NCBI GenBank assembly: GCA_016783945.1
Contig: JADHVP010000009.1
Span: forward strand, 1 to 48,917
Source of the DNA: Ignavibacteria bacterium
Lineage (GTDB): Bacteria; Bacteroidota; Ignavibacteria; Tepidaquicellales; Tepidaquicellaceae
Reading direction: 5' to 3'
Length of the DNA stretch: 48,917 bases
Shown: positions 1 to 8,877 of the stretch, in pieces
Position numbering within the stretch: position 1 is the first letter of the stretch
Layout of the letters: every line of letters begins with the position of its first letter
Program-made: the position numbers and the translations under genes
The notes under the pieces: generated by a model
The model's database searches: none
What the model was told of the DNA's origin: nothing
The model's input: only the letters and a program-made list of their open reading frames with translations

Positions 1-2287
1 CAACTGCTCTCTTTGATCCTGCTACAAGAAATGCTCTTGTTAGTCCTATTATTCCTTCTCCTTTCATTTCCTTTCCGAGTGCTGTGTTGCACGCACTCAA
101 TACTACCATATCGGCATTAAGCTTTAATTCAAATATCTCTCTCACCTGAAGTTCATCACTTCCTGTTGTATCATAACACAATGCTAAGCTTGAGAATTGA
201 GGTTTGTCGTTATTTACAAGACCGTGAGTTGCGAAATGAATGTATTTATACTGTGATAAGTCTTCCTTCATTAGATTATTCTTGTTTGCTGTCTCTCTTG
301 TATATAAGCTCACATTATCAGTGTTAAATAATTCTGCGATACCGTTTGCTTCAGTGCCGGTGTTTATAAGCCTTACTAATGTGCTACCTTCACGTATCAG
401 TTCTTTCATTTTTTCAGAAAGTTCCTTTTTTTCCTCCTCTTCTTTTTTCTGCTCCTCAGGACTTAGCTGCGATTCAGACTCTGATTCAAAAACCGGGTCT
501 GCAAAACAAATAAAATCCTTTGGAGCTTCGGAGTCAGTATAAAGCTTAAACGTCTTCATCATAGTAGCTGATGGAAGGTATCTTATTTCATAATCCATTA
601 TCAGGTATGGTAATGATGATTCACTACTAGATACCATATCTTGATCTGTAAGGTCTCTCGTGAACAATACTTCAAAAGGAAGGTAATGAAGTATACCATC
701 GGGGATAATAATAAGTTCTTTTTTGTCTTTGATGATGTCTTCTAAAGGTTCAAGGAGGATTTTATATAGCTCTCCCGAGGAAGAATAAAAATGTGAGCTG
801 AACTTACCGCTCCGAAGTTCGTTAATCAATATCTCTATTTTTGATTCTATTATTTTTATGTTGCGAAGTGTAAACACTTTATAATCATCCTTTGTTATCA
901 CCATAGCATAAAAGTTATCTACACCTTCTTTGAAAGAGATCAATGCAGTATTTACACCCAATTCTTCTTTAACCTTATCTGCTGTTATCGGGTCTGGATA
1001 AATAATTGATGCATAACGTGGGGAGGAATGTTTGAGCTGGTCTTCTAATATCTTACTTACATTATACAATGAATCTCGCTTTCTCTTCAAGATATCAAGT
1101 TCTTTATCATTCTTTGCTTCTGATATTTGTTTGAGTATTTGTTTAAATGAGAAATTCAATTCGTTCTCTTTATCTAATAACTCCGGGTCAGCATCCTGTT
1201 TGAGATCTACTTTTGATTCTGATATGAGTTCATTTAAAGTTCTCGAACGATTTTTCTCTGAAATCACAAAAGCTTTATCCTTTTCATTTAATTCGTTTAA
1301 CACCTCAAAGTATAATGAATATTCATTACTTTGGCTTTCTGTTAAATTCTGCCTTGCTTCAAAATCGCCAACACCCACCCTTACACTATCAAGATATATA
1401 ATACACTCATTTAAATATTGTTCAGCTTTTTTAAAAGATTTAAGTTCATAATAGAAATATCCAATGTTATTTAAACTCCCAGCAATACTGGATGGATTAC
1501 CAACTTTCTTATATAACTCAAGCGCCTCTGTATAATATTTCAACGCTTCATCAAGCTTGCCCTTACTGGAATAAATAAATCCAATGTTATTCAAACTCCT
1601 TGCAACATTAAAAGGATTGCCAACTTTCTTATCCAACTCAAACGCCTCTGTGTAATATTTCAACGCCTCATCGAGCTTGCCCTGACTATCATAAATAGTT
1701 CCAATGTTATTTAAACTCCCGGCAATATCAGAAGGATTGCCAACTTTCTTACTTAACTCAAGCGCCTCTGTGTAATATTTCAATGCTTTCTCAAGTTTGC
1801 CCTGACTATCATAAATAAATCCAATGTTATTCAAACACGAAGCAATCTTAGCAGGATTGCTAAATTTCCCAAACAACTCAAGAGCCTCTTCGAGATATTT
1901 CAATGCTTCCTCAAGCTTGCCCTGATTATAATATATACTTCCGATGTTATTCAAACTCAAAGCAATATCCGGAGGATTGCCAAATTTCTTATATAACTCA
2001 AGCGACTCTGTGTAATATTTCAAAGCTTCATCAAGCTTGTCTTGACTTTTAAAAATATATCCAATGTTATTCAAACTCGTAGCAATATTTAAAGTATCGC
2101 CAACTTTCTTGTTCAACTCAAGTGAAATTTTAAAATATACAAGCGCAGAATCTAAATTCCCTTTATTTATGTGTTCTATTCCTTTTTCATTTATATCATT
2201 AGCATTTTGTTTATCATCCTTATCCTGGGATTTTAAGAAACAAGGTATCAAAAGGATTATCGCAAAAAATAAGATTGTTTTTTTCAT
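1..2287 (-). CDS. Exported TPR-CHAT protein, C-terminus cut by window edge
   Basis: The reading frame is open from the ATG at 2285-2287 to base 1, 762 codons with no stop; the last 60 or so residues lie outside the window. An N-terminal signal peptide (MKKTILFFAIILLIPCFLKS) predicts export. Next come about six TPR units of exactly 40 residues (120-bp DNA periodicity, consensus NNIGxIYxxQGKLDEALKYY), a linker, then a CHAT domain (caspase HetF associated with TPRs; clan CD protease fold). The CHAT catalytic His is in FATHG (bases 224-226) and the Cys in LSACNTA (bases 89-91), so an active cysteine protease is plausible. It is a close paralogue of the next gene (2309-5023), about 20 bp away, which has eight TPR units instead of six. 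Substrate and role are unknown. Characterised TPR-CHAT proteins such as Csx29 are cytoplasmic, which makes the signal peptide notable. Confidence 0.9.
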   Translation of the reverse strand, partial: MKKTILFFAIILLIPCFLKSQDKDDKQNANDINEKGIEHINKGNLDSALVYFKISLELNKKVGDTLNIATSLNNIGYIFKSQDKLDEALKYYTESLELYKKFGNPPDIALSLNNIGSIYYNQGKLEEALKYLEEALELFGKFSNPAKIASCLNNIGFIYDSQGKLEKALKYYTEALELSKKVGNPSDIAGSLNNIGTIYDSQGKLDEALKYYTEAFELDKKVGNPFNVARSLNNIGFIYSSKGKLDEALKYYTEALELYKKVGNPSSIAGSLNNIGYFYYELKSFKKAEQYLNECIIYLDSVRVGVGDFEARQNLTESQSNEYSLYFEVLNELNEKDKAFVISEKNRSRTLNELISESKVDLKQDADPELLDKENELNFSFKQILKQISEAKNDKELDILKRKRDSLYNVSKILEDQLKHSSPRYASIIYPDPITADKVKEELGVNTALISFKEGVDNFYAMVITKDDYKVFTLRNIKIIESKIEILINELRSGKFSSHFYSSSGELYKILLEPLEDIIKDKKELIIIPDGILHYLPFEVLFTRDLTDQDMVSSSESSLPYLIMDYEIRYLPSATMMKTFKLYTDSEAPKDFICFADPVFESESESQLSPEEQKKEEEEKKELSEKMKELIREGSTLVRLINTGTEANGIAELFNTDNVSLYTRETANKNNLMKEDLSQYKYIHFATHGLVNNDKPQFSSLALCYDTTGSDELQVREIFELKLNADMVVLSACNTALGKEMKGEGIIGLTRAFLVAGSKRAV

Positions 2288-2308
2288 TCGTTATAGAGTT
2301 TATAGATT

Positions 2309-5023
2309 TTACTCCATTCCAAATAACACAAACGGAGCCCAGTAGTAAGGATGTTTATACTCTTTTGAGTTTATCATATTCAGCTTTGCTTCTCTCAATG
2401 ATTGGGTTATTGTCTTACCTTCTTTGATGTGTCTGTAAAAATCTATCATAAACTCACTCGTAGATTTATCAGCCACTGACCATAAACTTACAACTGCTCT
2501 CTTTGAGCCTGCTACAAGAAATGCTCTTGTGAGTCCGATTATACCTTCCCCCTTCATCTCTTTTCCCAATGCTGTGTTGCACGCACTCAATACTACCATA
2601 TCGGCATTAAGCTTTAATTCAAATATCTCCCTCACCTGAAGTTCATTATTGCCTGTTATATCATAGCTCAATGCTAAGCTTGAGAATTGAGGTTTATCGT
2701 TATTTACAAGACCGTGAGTTGCAAAGTGAATATATTTATACTGTGATAAGTCTTCCTTCATCAAATTATTCTTGTTTGCTGTCTCTCTTGTATATAAGCT
2801 TACATTGTCTGGGCTAAATAATTCTGCGATACCGTTAGCTTCAGTGCCGGTGTTTACAAGCCTTACTAATGAGCTACCTTCTCGTTCAATGTCCATTTCT
2901 TTCATTTCTTCAGAAAGTTCCTTTTTTGCATCCTCCTCTTTTTTATGTTCCTCAGGGCTTAGCTGCAATTCAGACTCTGACTCGAAAACCGGGTCTGCAA
3001 AACAAATAAAATCCTTTGGAGCTTCAGGGTCAGTGTAAAGTTCAAACGTCTTCAACATAGTGGCTGAAGGAAGGTATCTGATATCAAAATCCTTTATCAG
3101 GTATGGTAACGATGATTCATTACCTGATACTAAATCCTGATCCGTAAGGTCTCTCGTAAACAATACTTCAAATGGAATGTAATGAAGAATACCGTCGGGT
3201 ATAATTATAAGTTCTTTCTTAGTTTTAATTATATCTTCTATAGGTCCAAGGAGGATTTTGTAGAGTTCTCCTGAGAAAGAATAAAAATGTGAACTGAACT
3301 CACCGCTCCGAAGTTCGTTAATCAATACTTCAACTTTTGATTCTATTGTTTTTATGTTGCGAAGTGTAAACACTTTATAATCATCTTTAGTTATCACCAT
3401 AGCATAAAAGTTATCTATGCCTTCTTTGAACGAGATCAATGCAGTATTTACACCTAATTCTTCTTTAACCTTATCTGCTGTTACCGGGTCTGGATAAATA
3501 ACTGATGCATAACGTGGAGAAGAACGTTTTAGCTGGTCTTCTAATATCTTACTTACATTATACAATGAATCTTGTTTTCTCTTCAAGATATCAAGTTCTT
3601 TATCATCCTTTGTTTCTGATATTTGTTTGAATATTTGTTTAAATGAGAAATTCAACTCTCTCTCTTTGTTTAATAGCTCCGGATCAGCATCCTGTCTGAG
3701 ATTTGTTCTTGATTCTGATATGAGTTCATTCAAAGTTCTTGAACGATTTTTCTCTGAAATTACAAAAGCCTTATCCTTTTCATTTAATTCATTTAACACC
3801 TCATAATACAAGCTATATTCATTACTTTGGCTTTCTGTTAAATTCTGCCTTGCTTCAACATCGCCAACACCCACCCTTACACTATCAAGATATATAATAC
3901 ACTCATTTATATATTGTTCAGCTTTTCTAAAAGATTTAAGTTTATAATAACAATATCCAATATTACTAAAACTCCTTGCAATACCAGATGGATTACCATA
4001 TTTCTTATACAACTCAAGCGACTCTGTGTAATATTTCAGTGCTTCATCAAGCTTACCTTGTTTAGAATAAATAACTCCAATGTTATTCAAACCCGTTGCA
4101 ATACTAAGAGTATTACCAACTTTCTTAACCAACTCAAGCGACTCTGTGTAATATTTCAACGCTTCATCAAGCTTACCTTGTTTAGAATAAATAGATCCTA
4201 TATTACTTAAACCCGTCGCAATATTATAAGGATTGCCAACTTTTCTTCTTAATTCAAGAGCCTTTGTGTAATATTTCAACGCTTCATCAAGCTTACCCTG
4301 TTCCGAACAAATAGATCCTATATTGCTTAAACATTCAGAAACTCCTAAGGGATCATATGCTTTTTTAAATAACTCAAGTGACACTGTGTAATATTTCAAC
4401 GCTTTATAAAGCTTGCCCTGAAAATCATAAATAGTCCCGATGCTATTAAAACTCTCAGCAATATCAGACGGATTACCAACTTTTCTTCTTAACTCAAGTG
4501 ACTCTGTGTAATATTTCAACGCCTCATCAAGCTTGCCCTGCCTAGAATAAATTAATCCGATGTTATGCAAACCCGTAGCAATATCAGAAGAATCGCCAGT
4601 TTTCTTATACAACTTAAGAGCCTTTGTATAATATTTTAACGCTTCCTCAAGCTTGCCCTGGTTAGAATACATAAATCCGATGTTATTCAAACTCATAGCA
4701 ATATCAGACGGGTTGCCAACTTTCCTATATAACTCAAGTGACTCTGTGAAACATTTCAACGCCTCATCAAGCTTGCCGTGTTCCACGTATATATATCCCA
4801 TGTTATTCAAACTCCAAGCAATATAAGAAGGATTGCCAGCTTTCATATACAACTCAAGTGAAATCTTGAAACATACAAGAGCAGAATCTAAATTCCCTTT
4901 ATTCATGTGTTCTGTTCCTTTTTCGTATAACTCATAAGCATTTTTGATATCATCCATATCCTGGGAATTTAAGAAACAAGGTAACAAAAGGATTATCGAA
5001 AATAATAAGATTCTTTTTTTCAT
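2309..5023 (-). CDS. Exported TPR-CHAT protein (full length)
   Basis: About 904 residues. I chose the ATG at 5021-5023 because MKKRILLFSIILLLPCF matches the start of the downstream paralogue; an in-frame TTG three codons upstream is less likely. Order: signal peptide; about eight complete 40-residue TPR units (kinesin-light-chain-like spacing), many with the same GKLDEALKYY core; a helical linker with a TESQSNEYSLYYEVL stretch; a C-terminal CHAT domain. The His of YIHFATHG is at 2714-2716 and the Cys of VVLSACNTALG at 2579-2581, both intact; the protein ends HPYYWAPFVLFGME. Near-identical 120-bp units suggest expansion by recombination between repeats, and the neighbouring paralogue has two fewer. 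Family knowledge: CHAT is a separase/caspase-like peptidase domain. Export, and therefore a periplasmic or surface role, is inferred from the signal peptide. Confidence 0.92.
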   Translation of the reverse strand: MKKRILLFSIILLLPCFLNSQDMDDIKNAYELYEKGTEHMNKGNLDSALVCFKISLELYMKAGNPSYIAWSLNNMGYIYVEHGKLDEALKCFTESLELYRKVGNPSDIAMSLNNIGFMYSNQGKLEEALKYYTKALKLYKKTGDSSDIATGLHNIGLIYSRQGKLDEALKYYTESLELRRKVGNPSDIAESFNSIGTIYDFQGKLYKALKYYTVSLELFKKAYDPLGVSECLSNIGSICSEQGKLDEALKYYTKALELRRKVGNPYNIATGLSNIGSIYSKQGKLDEALKYYTESLELVKKVGNTLSIATGLNNIGVIYSKQGKLDEALKYYTESLELYKKYGNPSGIARSFSNIGYCYYKLKSFRKAEQYINECIIYLDSVRVGVGDVEARQNLTESQSNEYSLYYEVLNELNEKDKAFVISEKNRSRTLNELISESRTNLRQDADPELLNKERELNFSFKQIFKQISETKDDKELDILKRKQDSLYNVSKILEDQLKRSSPRYASVIYPDPVTADKVKEELGVNTALISFKEGIDNFYAMVITKDDYKVFTLRNIKTIESKVEVLINELRSGEFSSHFYSFSGELYKILLGPIEDIIKTKKELIIIPDGILHYIPFEVLFTRDLTDQDLVSGNESSLPYLIKDFDIRYLPSATMLKTFELYTDPEAPKDFICFADPVFESESELQLSPEEHKKEEDAKKELSEEMKEMDIEREGSSLVRLVNTGTEANGIAELFSPDNVSLYTRETANKNNLMKEDLSQYKYIHFATHGLVNNDKPQFSSLALSYDITGNNELQVREIFELKLNADMVVLSACNTALGKEMKGEGIIGLTRAFLVAGSKRAVVSLWSVADKSTSEFMIDFYRHIKEGKTITQSLREAKLNMINSKEYKHPYYWAPFVLFGME

Positions 5024-5050
5024 TCGCAACAAAGTCTAAATTTTCAGATA

Positions 5051-5235
5051 TTACTTCATCCCAAACAACAATAATGTCGTCCTATAGTAAGATTGAGAGT
5101 ATTTATCAGATTTTATCATCTTTAACTTTACCAAGAGTAATGATTCAAATTTTGTTCTACCTGATACGATATTTTTAATAATCAATAATATACTTACCAA
5201 CTGATTTATCAGCTACTGGTTCTAATATACAACTT
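5051..5235 (-). pseudogene. Decayed remnant of a CHAT C-terminus
   Basis: On the minus strand this stretch aligns by eye with the last about 60 codons of the CHAT genes: it keeps VADKS...IIDY and ends in LFGMK plus a stop, like the SVADKSTSEFMIDFY...VLFGME of the intact copies. Several stops and indels break it into different frames. It lies just upstream of the 2309-5023 gene and downstream of the TPR gene at 5371-6786. It is more eroded than the second remnant at 6859-7068, so it is probably older. Confidence 0.65.
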
Positions 5236-5268
5236 CAAAATTTTTAAGTAAAAGATATTTTTGAAAAA

Positions 5269-5310
5269 AACTTATATAATATTTATTTGTAATTATATAA
5301 AATAAATATT
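5269..5310 (-). terminator. Candidate A/T-only terminator hairpin
   Basis: AATATTTATTT (5278-5288) and AAATAAATATT (5300-5310) form a perfect 11-bp inverted repeat with an 11-base loop. Reading the minus strand, the hairpin is followed within about six bases by a run of seven T. It lies 60 bp past the stop of the TPR gene at 5371-6786, where a terminator would be expected. The stem has no G-C pair and the region is extremely AT-rich, so chance is a real alternative. Confidence 0.35.
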
Positions 5311-5370
5311 TTTAGTTACTTTATAAATATTTGAAATTATTTATTTTAGAACATCAATCTTTTAAATATA

Positions 5371-6786
5371 TTAATTATTATCCATTTCTTTTTTGCATAT
5401 AGTAATTAATTCTTTTAATGATAATGATTCTTCTAATTCAGGATCTAATTTAACTGCAAATTCAAAATCTGTCAAAGCTTTTTTATAATTCTCGTTTATA
5501 TCTATTTTGAATTTATTAGCATAATGATAATAAATTATTCCTCGTGTTGCATAAGCTGAAGCATAAGAAGGATCGATATCTTCGATTATTTTTGTTAAGT
5601 CCCTAATAGAATCGCCAATTTTTTCAATATATGAAAAAGCAACTCCTCGTTGGAAGTATACACTTACGTATATTTCTAAATATTCTTTCATATATTCGTC
5701 TATGTGTTCAGAAGATATTTCTATACATTTTGTAAAGTGATTAATAGCTATTTGATATTTTTTGGAATCAAATGCAGTTTCTCCTTTTTTGAGATATTCG
5801 TTAAATTCCTTAATGTGGTCTTGTGGACTTACCAATTCTTTTTTACATATAGTAATTAATTCTTTTAATAATTCTTCTAATTCAGGATCTAATTTAACTG
5901 CAAATTCAAAATCTGTCAAGGCTTTTTTATAATTCTCGTTTATATTTATTTTCAATTTGACAGCATAGCCAAGAAATACTGATCCTCGTGTTGCATAAGC
6001 CAAAGCAAAAGAAGGATCAATATCTTCGATTATTTTTGTTAAATCCCTATTAGAATCACCAAATTTTTCAATATATAAAAAAGCAAGTCCTCGTTCGTAG
6101 TATACACTTATGTATATTTCTAAGTATTCTTTCAAATATTCGTCTATGTGTTCGGAAGATATTTCTATACATTTTGTATAACAATCGATAGCTGTTTGAT
6201 ATTTTTGGGAATTTAATGCAGTTTGTCCATTCTCAAAATATTCGTTAAATTCCTTAATGTGACCCTGTGGACTTACCAGTTCTTTTTTGCATCCAATAAT
6301 ATAATTTTTTAATGATTCTTCTAATTCAGGATCTAATTTAACTGCAAATTCAAAATCTGTCAAGGCTTTTTTAAAATTCTCGTTTATATTTATTTTCAAT
6401 TTAATAGCATACATAAGAAATACTATCCCCCGTGTTGCATAAGCCAAAGCAAAAGAAGAATCAATATCTTCGATTATTTTTGTTAAATCCCTATTAGAAT
6501 CGCCATATTTTTCAATATGTAAATAAAAAAGTCCTCGTTTGTAGTATACATCTATGTATATTTCTAAGTATTTTGTCATATATTCGTCTATGTGTTCGGA
6601 AGATATTTCTATACATTTTGTATAACAATCGATAGCTGTTTGATATTTTTGGGAATTTGATGCAGTTTCTCCCTTTTCATAATATTCGTTAAATTCTTTA
6701 ATATGATCTTGAGCTCTTGTTGATTCTAAGTAAGTTAGATTAACAATGCTCATTAAAATTATAACATGTATGTATATTATTTTCAT
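5371..6786 (-). CDS. Exported TPR protein made of three ~148-residue repeats
   Basis: 471 residues. A hydrophobic N-terminus ending near STRAQD suggests a signal peptide. The rest is three near-identical units of about 147 residues, each starting HIKEFNEY (roughly residues 27, 175 and 322) and containing YQTAIDCYTKCIEISSEHIDEY, RDLTKIIEDID, AYATRG and KKALTDFEFAVKLDPELEE. The last motif is a canonical TPR helix pair, so this is an all-helical scaffold. The triplication is visible in the DNA as about 445-bp repeats. It is flanked on both sides by decayed CHAT tails, so it may have been part of, or inserted into, an array of TPR-CHAT genes. No catalytic domain is visible. A role as binding partner or regulator of the neighbouring proteases is only inference. 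Confidence 0.85.
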   Translation of the reverse strand: MKIIYIHVIILMSIVNLTYLESTRAQDHIKEFNEYYEKGETASNSQKYQTAIDCYTKCIEISSEHIDEYMTKYLEIYIDVYYKRGLFYLHIEKYGDSNRDLTKIIEDIDSSFALAYATRGIVFLMYAIKLKININENFKKALTDFEFAVKLDPELEESLKNYIIGCKKELVSPQGHIKEFNEYFENGQTALNSQKYQTAIDCYTKCIEISSEHIDEYLKEYLEIYISVYYERGLAFLYIEKFGDSNRDLTKIIEDIDPSFALAYATRGSVFLGYAVKLKININENYKKALTDFEFAVKLDPELEELLKELITICKKELVSPQDHIKEFNEYLKKGETAFDSKKYQIAINHFTKCIEISSEHIDEYMKEYLEIYVSVYFQRGVAFSYIEKIGDSIRDLTKIIEDIDPSYASAYATRGIIYYHYANKFKIDINENYKKALTDFEFAVKLDPELEESLSLKELITICKKEMDNN

Positions 6787-6858
6787 TTTTGTGTTTTTAA
6801 AAGATTGTAAAATGATTTTTGAATTTTTTAGTGTATTGCTATTTTTATCATCGACTTA

Positions 6859-7068
6859 CTACTCCATCCCAAACAACACAAACGGAGCCCAATAGTAGGG
6901 ATGTGTATATGCTTTTGAGTTTATCATATTAAGCTTTGCTTCTCTCAATGATTGGGTTATTGTCTTACCTTATTTAATATGCCTGTAAAAGTCCACCATA
7001 AACTCACTAGTCGATTTATCAGCTACTAACCATAGATTTACAACAGCTTTCTTGGATCTTGCAATCAA
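6859..7068 (-). pseudogene. CHAT C-terminal fragment with in-frame stop
   Basis: Read on the minus strand, about 70 codons match the C-terminal end of the two intact CHAT genes almost residue for residue: LIARSKKAVVNLWLVADKST, then EFMVDFYRHIK, then GKTITQSLREAKLNMINSK, ending WAPFVLFGME and a stop at 6859-6861. A TAA at 6970-6972 replaces the Glu codon of HIKEGKT. The upstream part, including His, Cys and all TPRs, is missing. This is a 5'-deleted gene remnant rather than a separate gene, and its good conservation implies recent loss. Confidence 0.85.
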
Positions 7069-7118
7069 ATTAGTATTAACTGTGCGTAACTCGATTTATT
7101 TATTTACTTTCAAAATAT

Positions 7119-7931
7119 TCATTCTTTAAACAATTTTCCAAACTTATCATTATCATATGGAATTAATTTTAAATAAATCTCAGGTGTCATTAAAAAATCG
7201 TCTACTTTTTTTTCTACAATTGCAAATCCATGGCTTAATTTAATATCATCAATTATAAAATTGATGAACTTTGAAGGAATTACAAATATCTGTGCTTGAT
7301 TATTAACAATATGAACTTCCATAATCCCAAGAACCAAACCTTCTTTATCAAAAACAGGATCACCGCTATACAAACACTCAGATTCTTGTGGTTTAATTGT
7401 AATCCAGTTAATGAAAGTATCCCTTATAAATGACTCTATTTCATATTCGGAAATTTCACTAATACTATCACAAGTAAGTAAAAAGAGTTCTTCTTCATAT
7501 TGATATATATTACCATCAAAAAGACTTAAAGTGTGTTCAGGTTTTAAATCAGGGATCTTAAAAATTATAAGATTTCTTGGTTCATCATACCAGTAATATT
7601 TTTTTGTTGTTATTAACGGATACACCTGAAAAATTTTTAATTTTTCTTTATTTTTTACATTACGTTCAAAACCATATTCAATAAAAATCTTTTCAGCTCC
7701 TGCAATTGTACTAAGATTTGTAATGAACATAGCGTCTTCTTTATCTTCAATAAAAAATCCCTTTCCAATACTAATTAATGTATCCTTACTTCCATTTTTT
7801 TCTACTGTATACATACCGTATATATTTAAGCTAGATTCAATTAAATTATCATAAAATTGAAGTTCCTGTGAAAAACATGTGTTCAAGATTAAGAATGAGT
7901 AAAGTAAAACCCACCTACTGATTTTTATCAT
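7119..7931 (-). CDS. Trypsin-like pseudoprotease, exported
   Basis: 270 residues with a signal peptide (MIKISRWVLLYSFLILNTCF then SQ). It aligns along its length with the gene at 8001-8819 (GKGFFIED / GTGFFVGD, AGAEKIFIEYGF / AGADEVFISYGY, FVIPSKFINFI / YAIPSKYISFL), so it has the chymotrypsin/S1C fold. The triad is broken: the His of ALHVV is Ser74 (TNLSTI), the Asp of SRDLVIFK is Asn120 (PRNLIIFK), and GNSGG is reduced to YSGDP with only Ser189 kept. Hydrolysis is therefore not expected. The frame is clean and the core hydrophobics are kept, so this looks like a retained non-enzymatic paralogue rather than a dead gene. It sits 69 bp downstream of the active-looking copy on the same strand. 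A decoy, inhibitor or binding role is inference. Confidence 0.8.
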   Translation of the reverse strand: MIKISRWVLLYSFLILNTCFSQELQFYDNLIESSLNIYGMYTVEKNGSKDTLISIGKGFFIEDKEDAMFITNLSTIAGAEKIFIEYGFERNVKNKEKLKIFQVYPLITTKKYYWYDEPRNLIIFKIPDLKPEHTLSLFDGNIYQYEEELFLLTCDSISEISEYEIESFIRDTFINWITIKPQESECLYSGDPVFDKEGLVLGIMEVHIVNNQAQIFVIPSKFINFIIDDIKLSHGFAIVEKKVDDFLMTPEIYLKLIPYDNDKFGKLFKE

Positions 7932-8000
7932 GTTACTTTTATTTATTTTTAAAAACTACATTTAAACGTTAAATCGTTTTATAAGATAATTTGTTGTACT

Positions 8001-8819
8001 CTATTTCTTGAACATATTTTCATCATAAGGTGTTCGATTTATCTTATAACCTTCTGGAGTATTTATTTCTTTAAGTTTTTTGTCAAATTCTGTAAATCCA
8101 TAGCTGCTGTTCACTTCATCGTAAAGAAAACTTATATACTTTGAGGGTATCGCATACTGCTGACTTATTCTTGTATCCCCAATCTGAATCATACCAATTA
8201 CACACGAACTTTCATTGACCACAGCACCACCACTATTACCAGGTCCAGCATTTGGGAATCCTGTTAAAATATATTTTATACCGTTATATTCTTTATAGCC
8301 GCTAACCGTAGAAGAAGAATGATTATAATAATATTCTCCTAGTGTGTGTCCACATGTATAAATATTTGAACCAATTTTAGGAATGTTAGTACAGAATGAT
8401 AAAGCACCTTTGGGTTTCATTTTTAATACATCTTTCACTTTAAAAATTACTAAATCCCTACTTTCATCCCACCAATAGAATTTTTTAGAAGTTGTTTGCG
8501 GAAACACTTGAGTATAATTTTTAGGAAAATTTGGATTAATTGTTTCACCTTTTTTATATCCATAAGAAATAAATACTTCATCCGCTCCAGCTACGACATG
8601 CAAAGCAGTAACGAATATTCCCTCTGCTGGATCTCCTACGAAGAATCCTGTACCAAGACCATATTCCCATTCATCACTGTCACTATCATAAAAAAATGAT
8701 ACAACAATAATCGTAGAATTTTGTAATTCATCTGTATAATCATCATATATACTGGACGAACCACAACCAATTAGTAAAGAGGAAAATGAAAATAAAAATA
8801 GAATAAATAGCTTCTTCAT
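8001..8819 (-). CDS. Trypsin-like serine protease lipoprotein
   Basis: 272 residues. The N-terminus MKKLFILFLFSFSSLLIGC is a lipoprotein signal with lipobox LIGC (lipid-modified Cys19). The body is a trypsin-like (DegP/S1C-type) protease domain with a full triad: His74 in TALHVVAGA, Asp122 in SRDLVIFK, Ser196 in GPGNSGGAV. No PDZ domain follows, so it is shorter than DegP/HtrA. Predicted location is the periplasmic face of a membrane. It lies between the M48-like gene (58 bp upstream) and its inactive paralogue (69 bp downstream), all on one strand, suggesting one transcript. The substrate is unknown. Confidence 0.88.
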   Translation of the reverse strand: MKKLFILFLFSFSSLLIGCGSSSIYDDYTDELQNSTIIVVSFFYDSDSDEWEYGLGTGFFVGDPAEGIFVTALHVVAGADEVFISYGYKKGETINPNFPKNYTQVFPQTTSKKFYWWDESRDLVIFKVKDVLKMKPKGALSFCTNIPKIGSNIYTCGHTLGEYYYNHSSSTVSGYKEYNGIKYILTGFPNAGPGNSGGAVVNESSCVIGMIQIGDTRISQQYAIPSKYISFLYDEVNSSYGFTEFDKKLKEINTPEGYKINRTPYDENMFKK

Positions 8820-8877
8820 GAATTGTTTCTCCTTGTGTTTATGTTAGAAAATGATTATTAAAAATTTTTATATGCTT

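Noticed and set aside
240-542. Plus-strand reading frames inside the CHAT, TPR and trypsin genes
   Set aside because: They are antisense shadows that repeat with the paralogous DNA and have Ser/Phe-rich composition.
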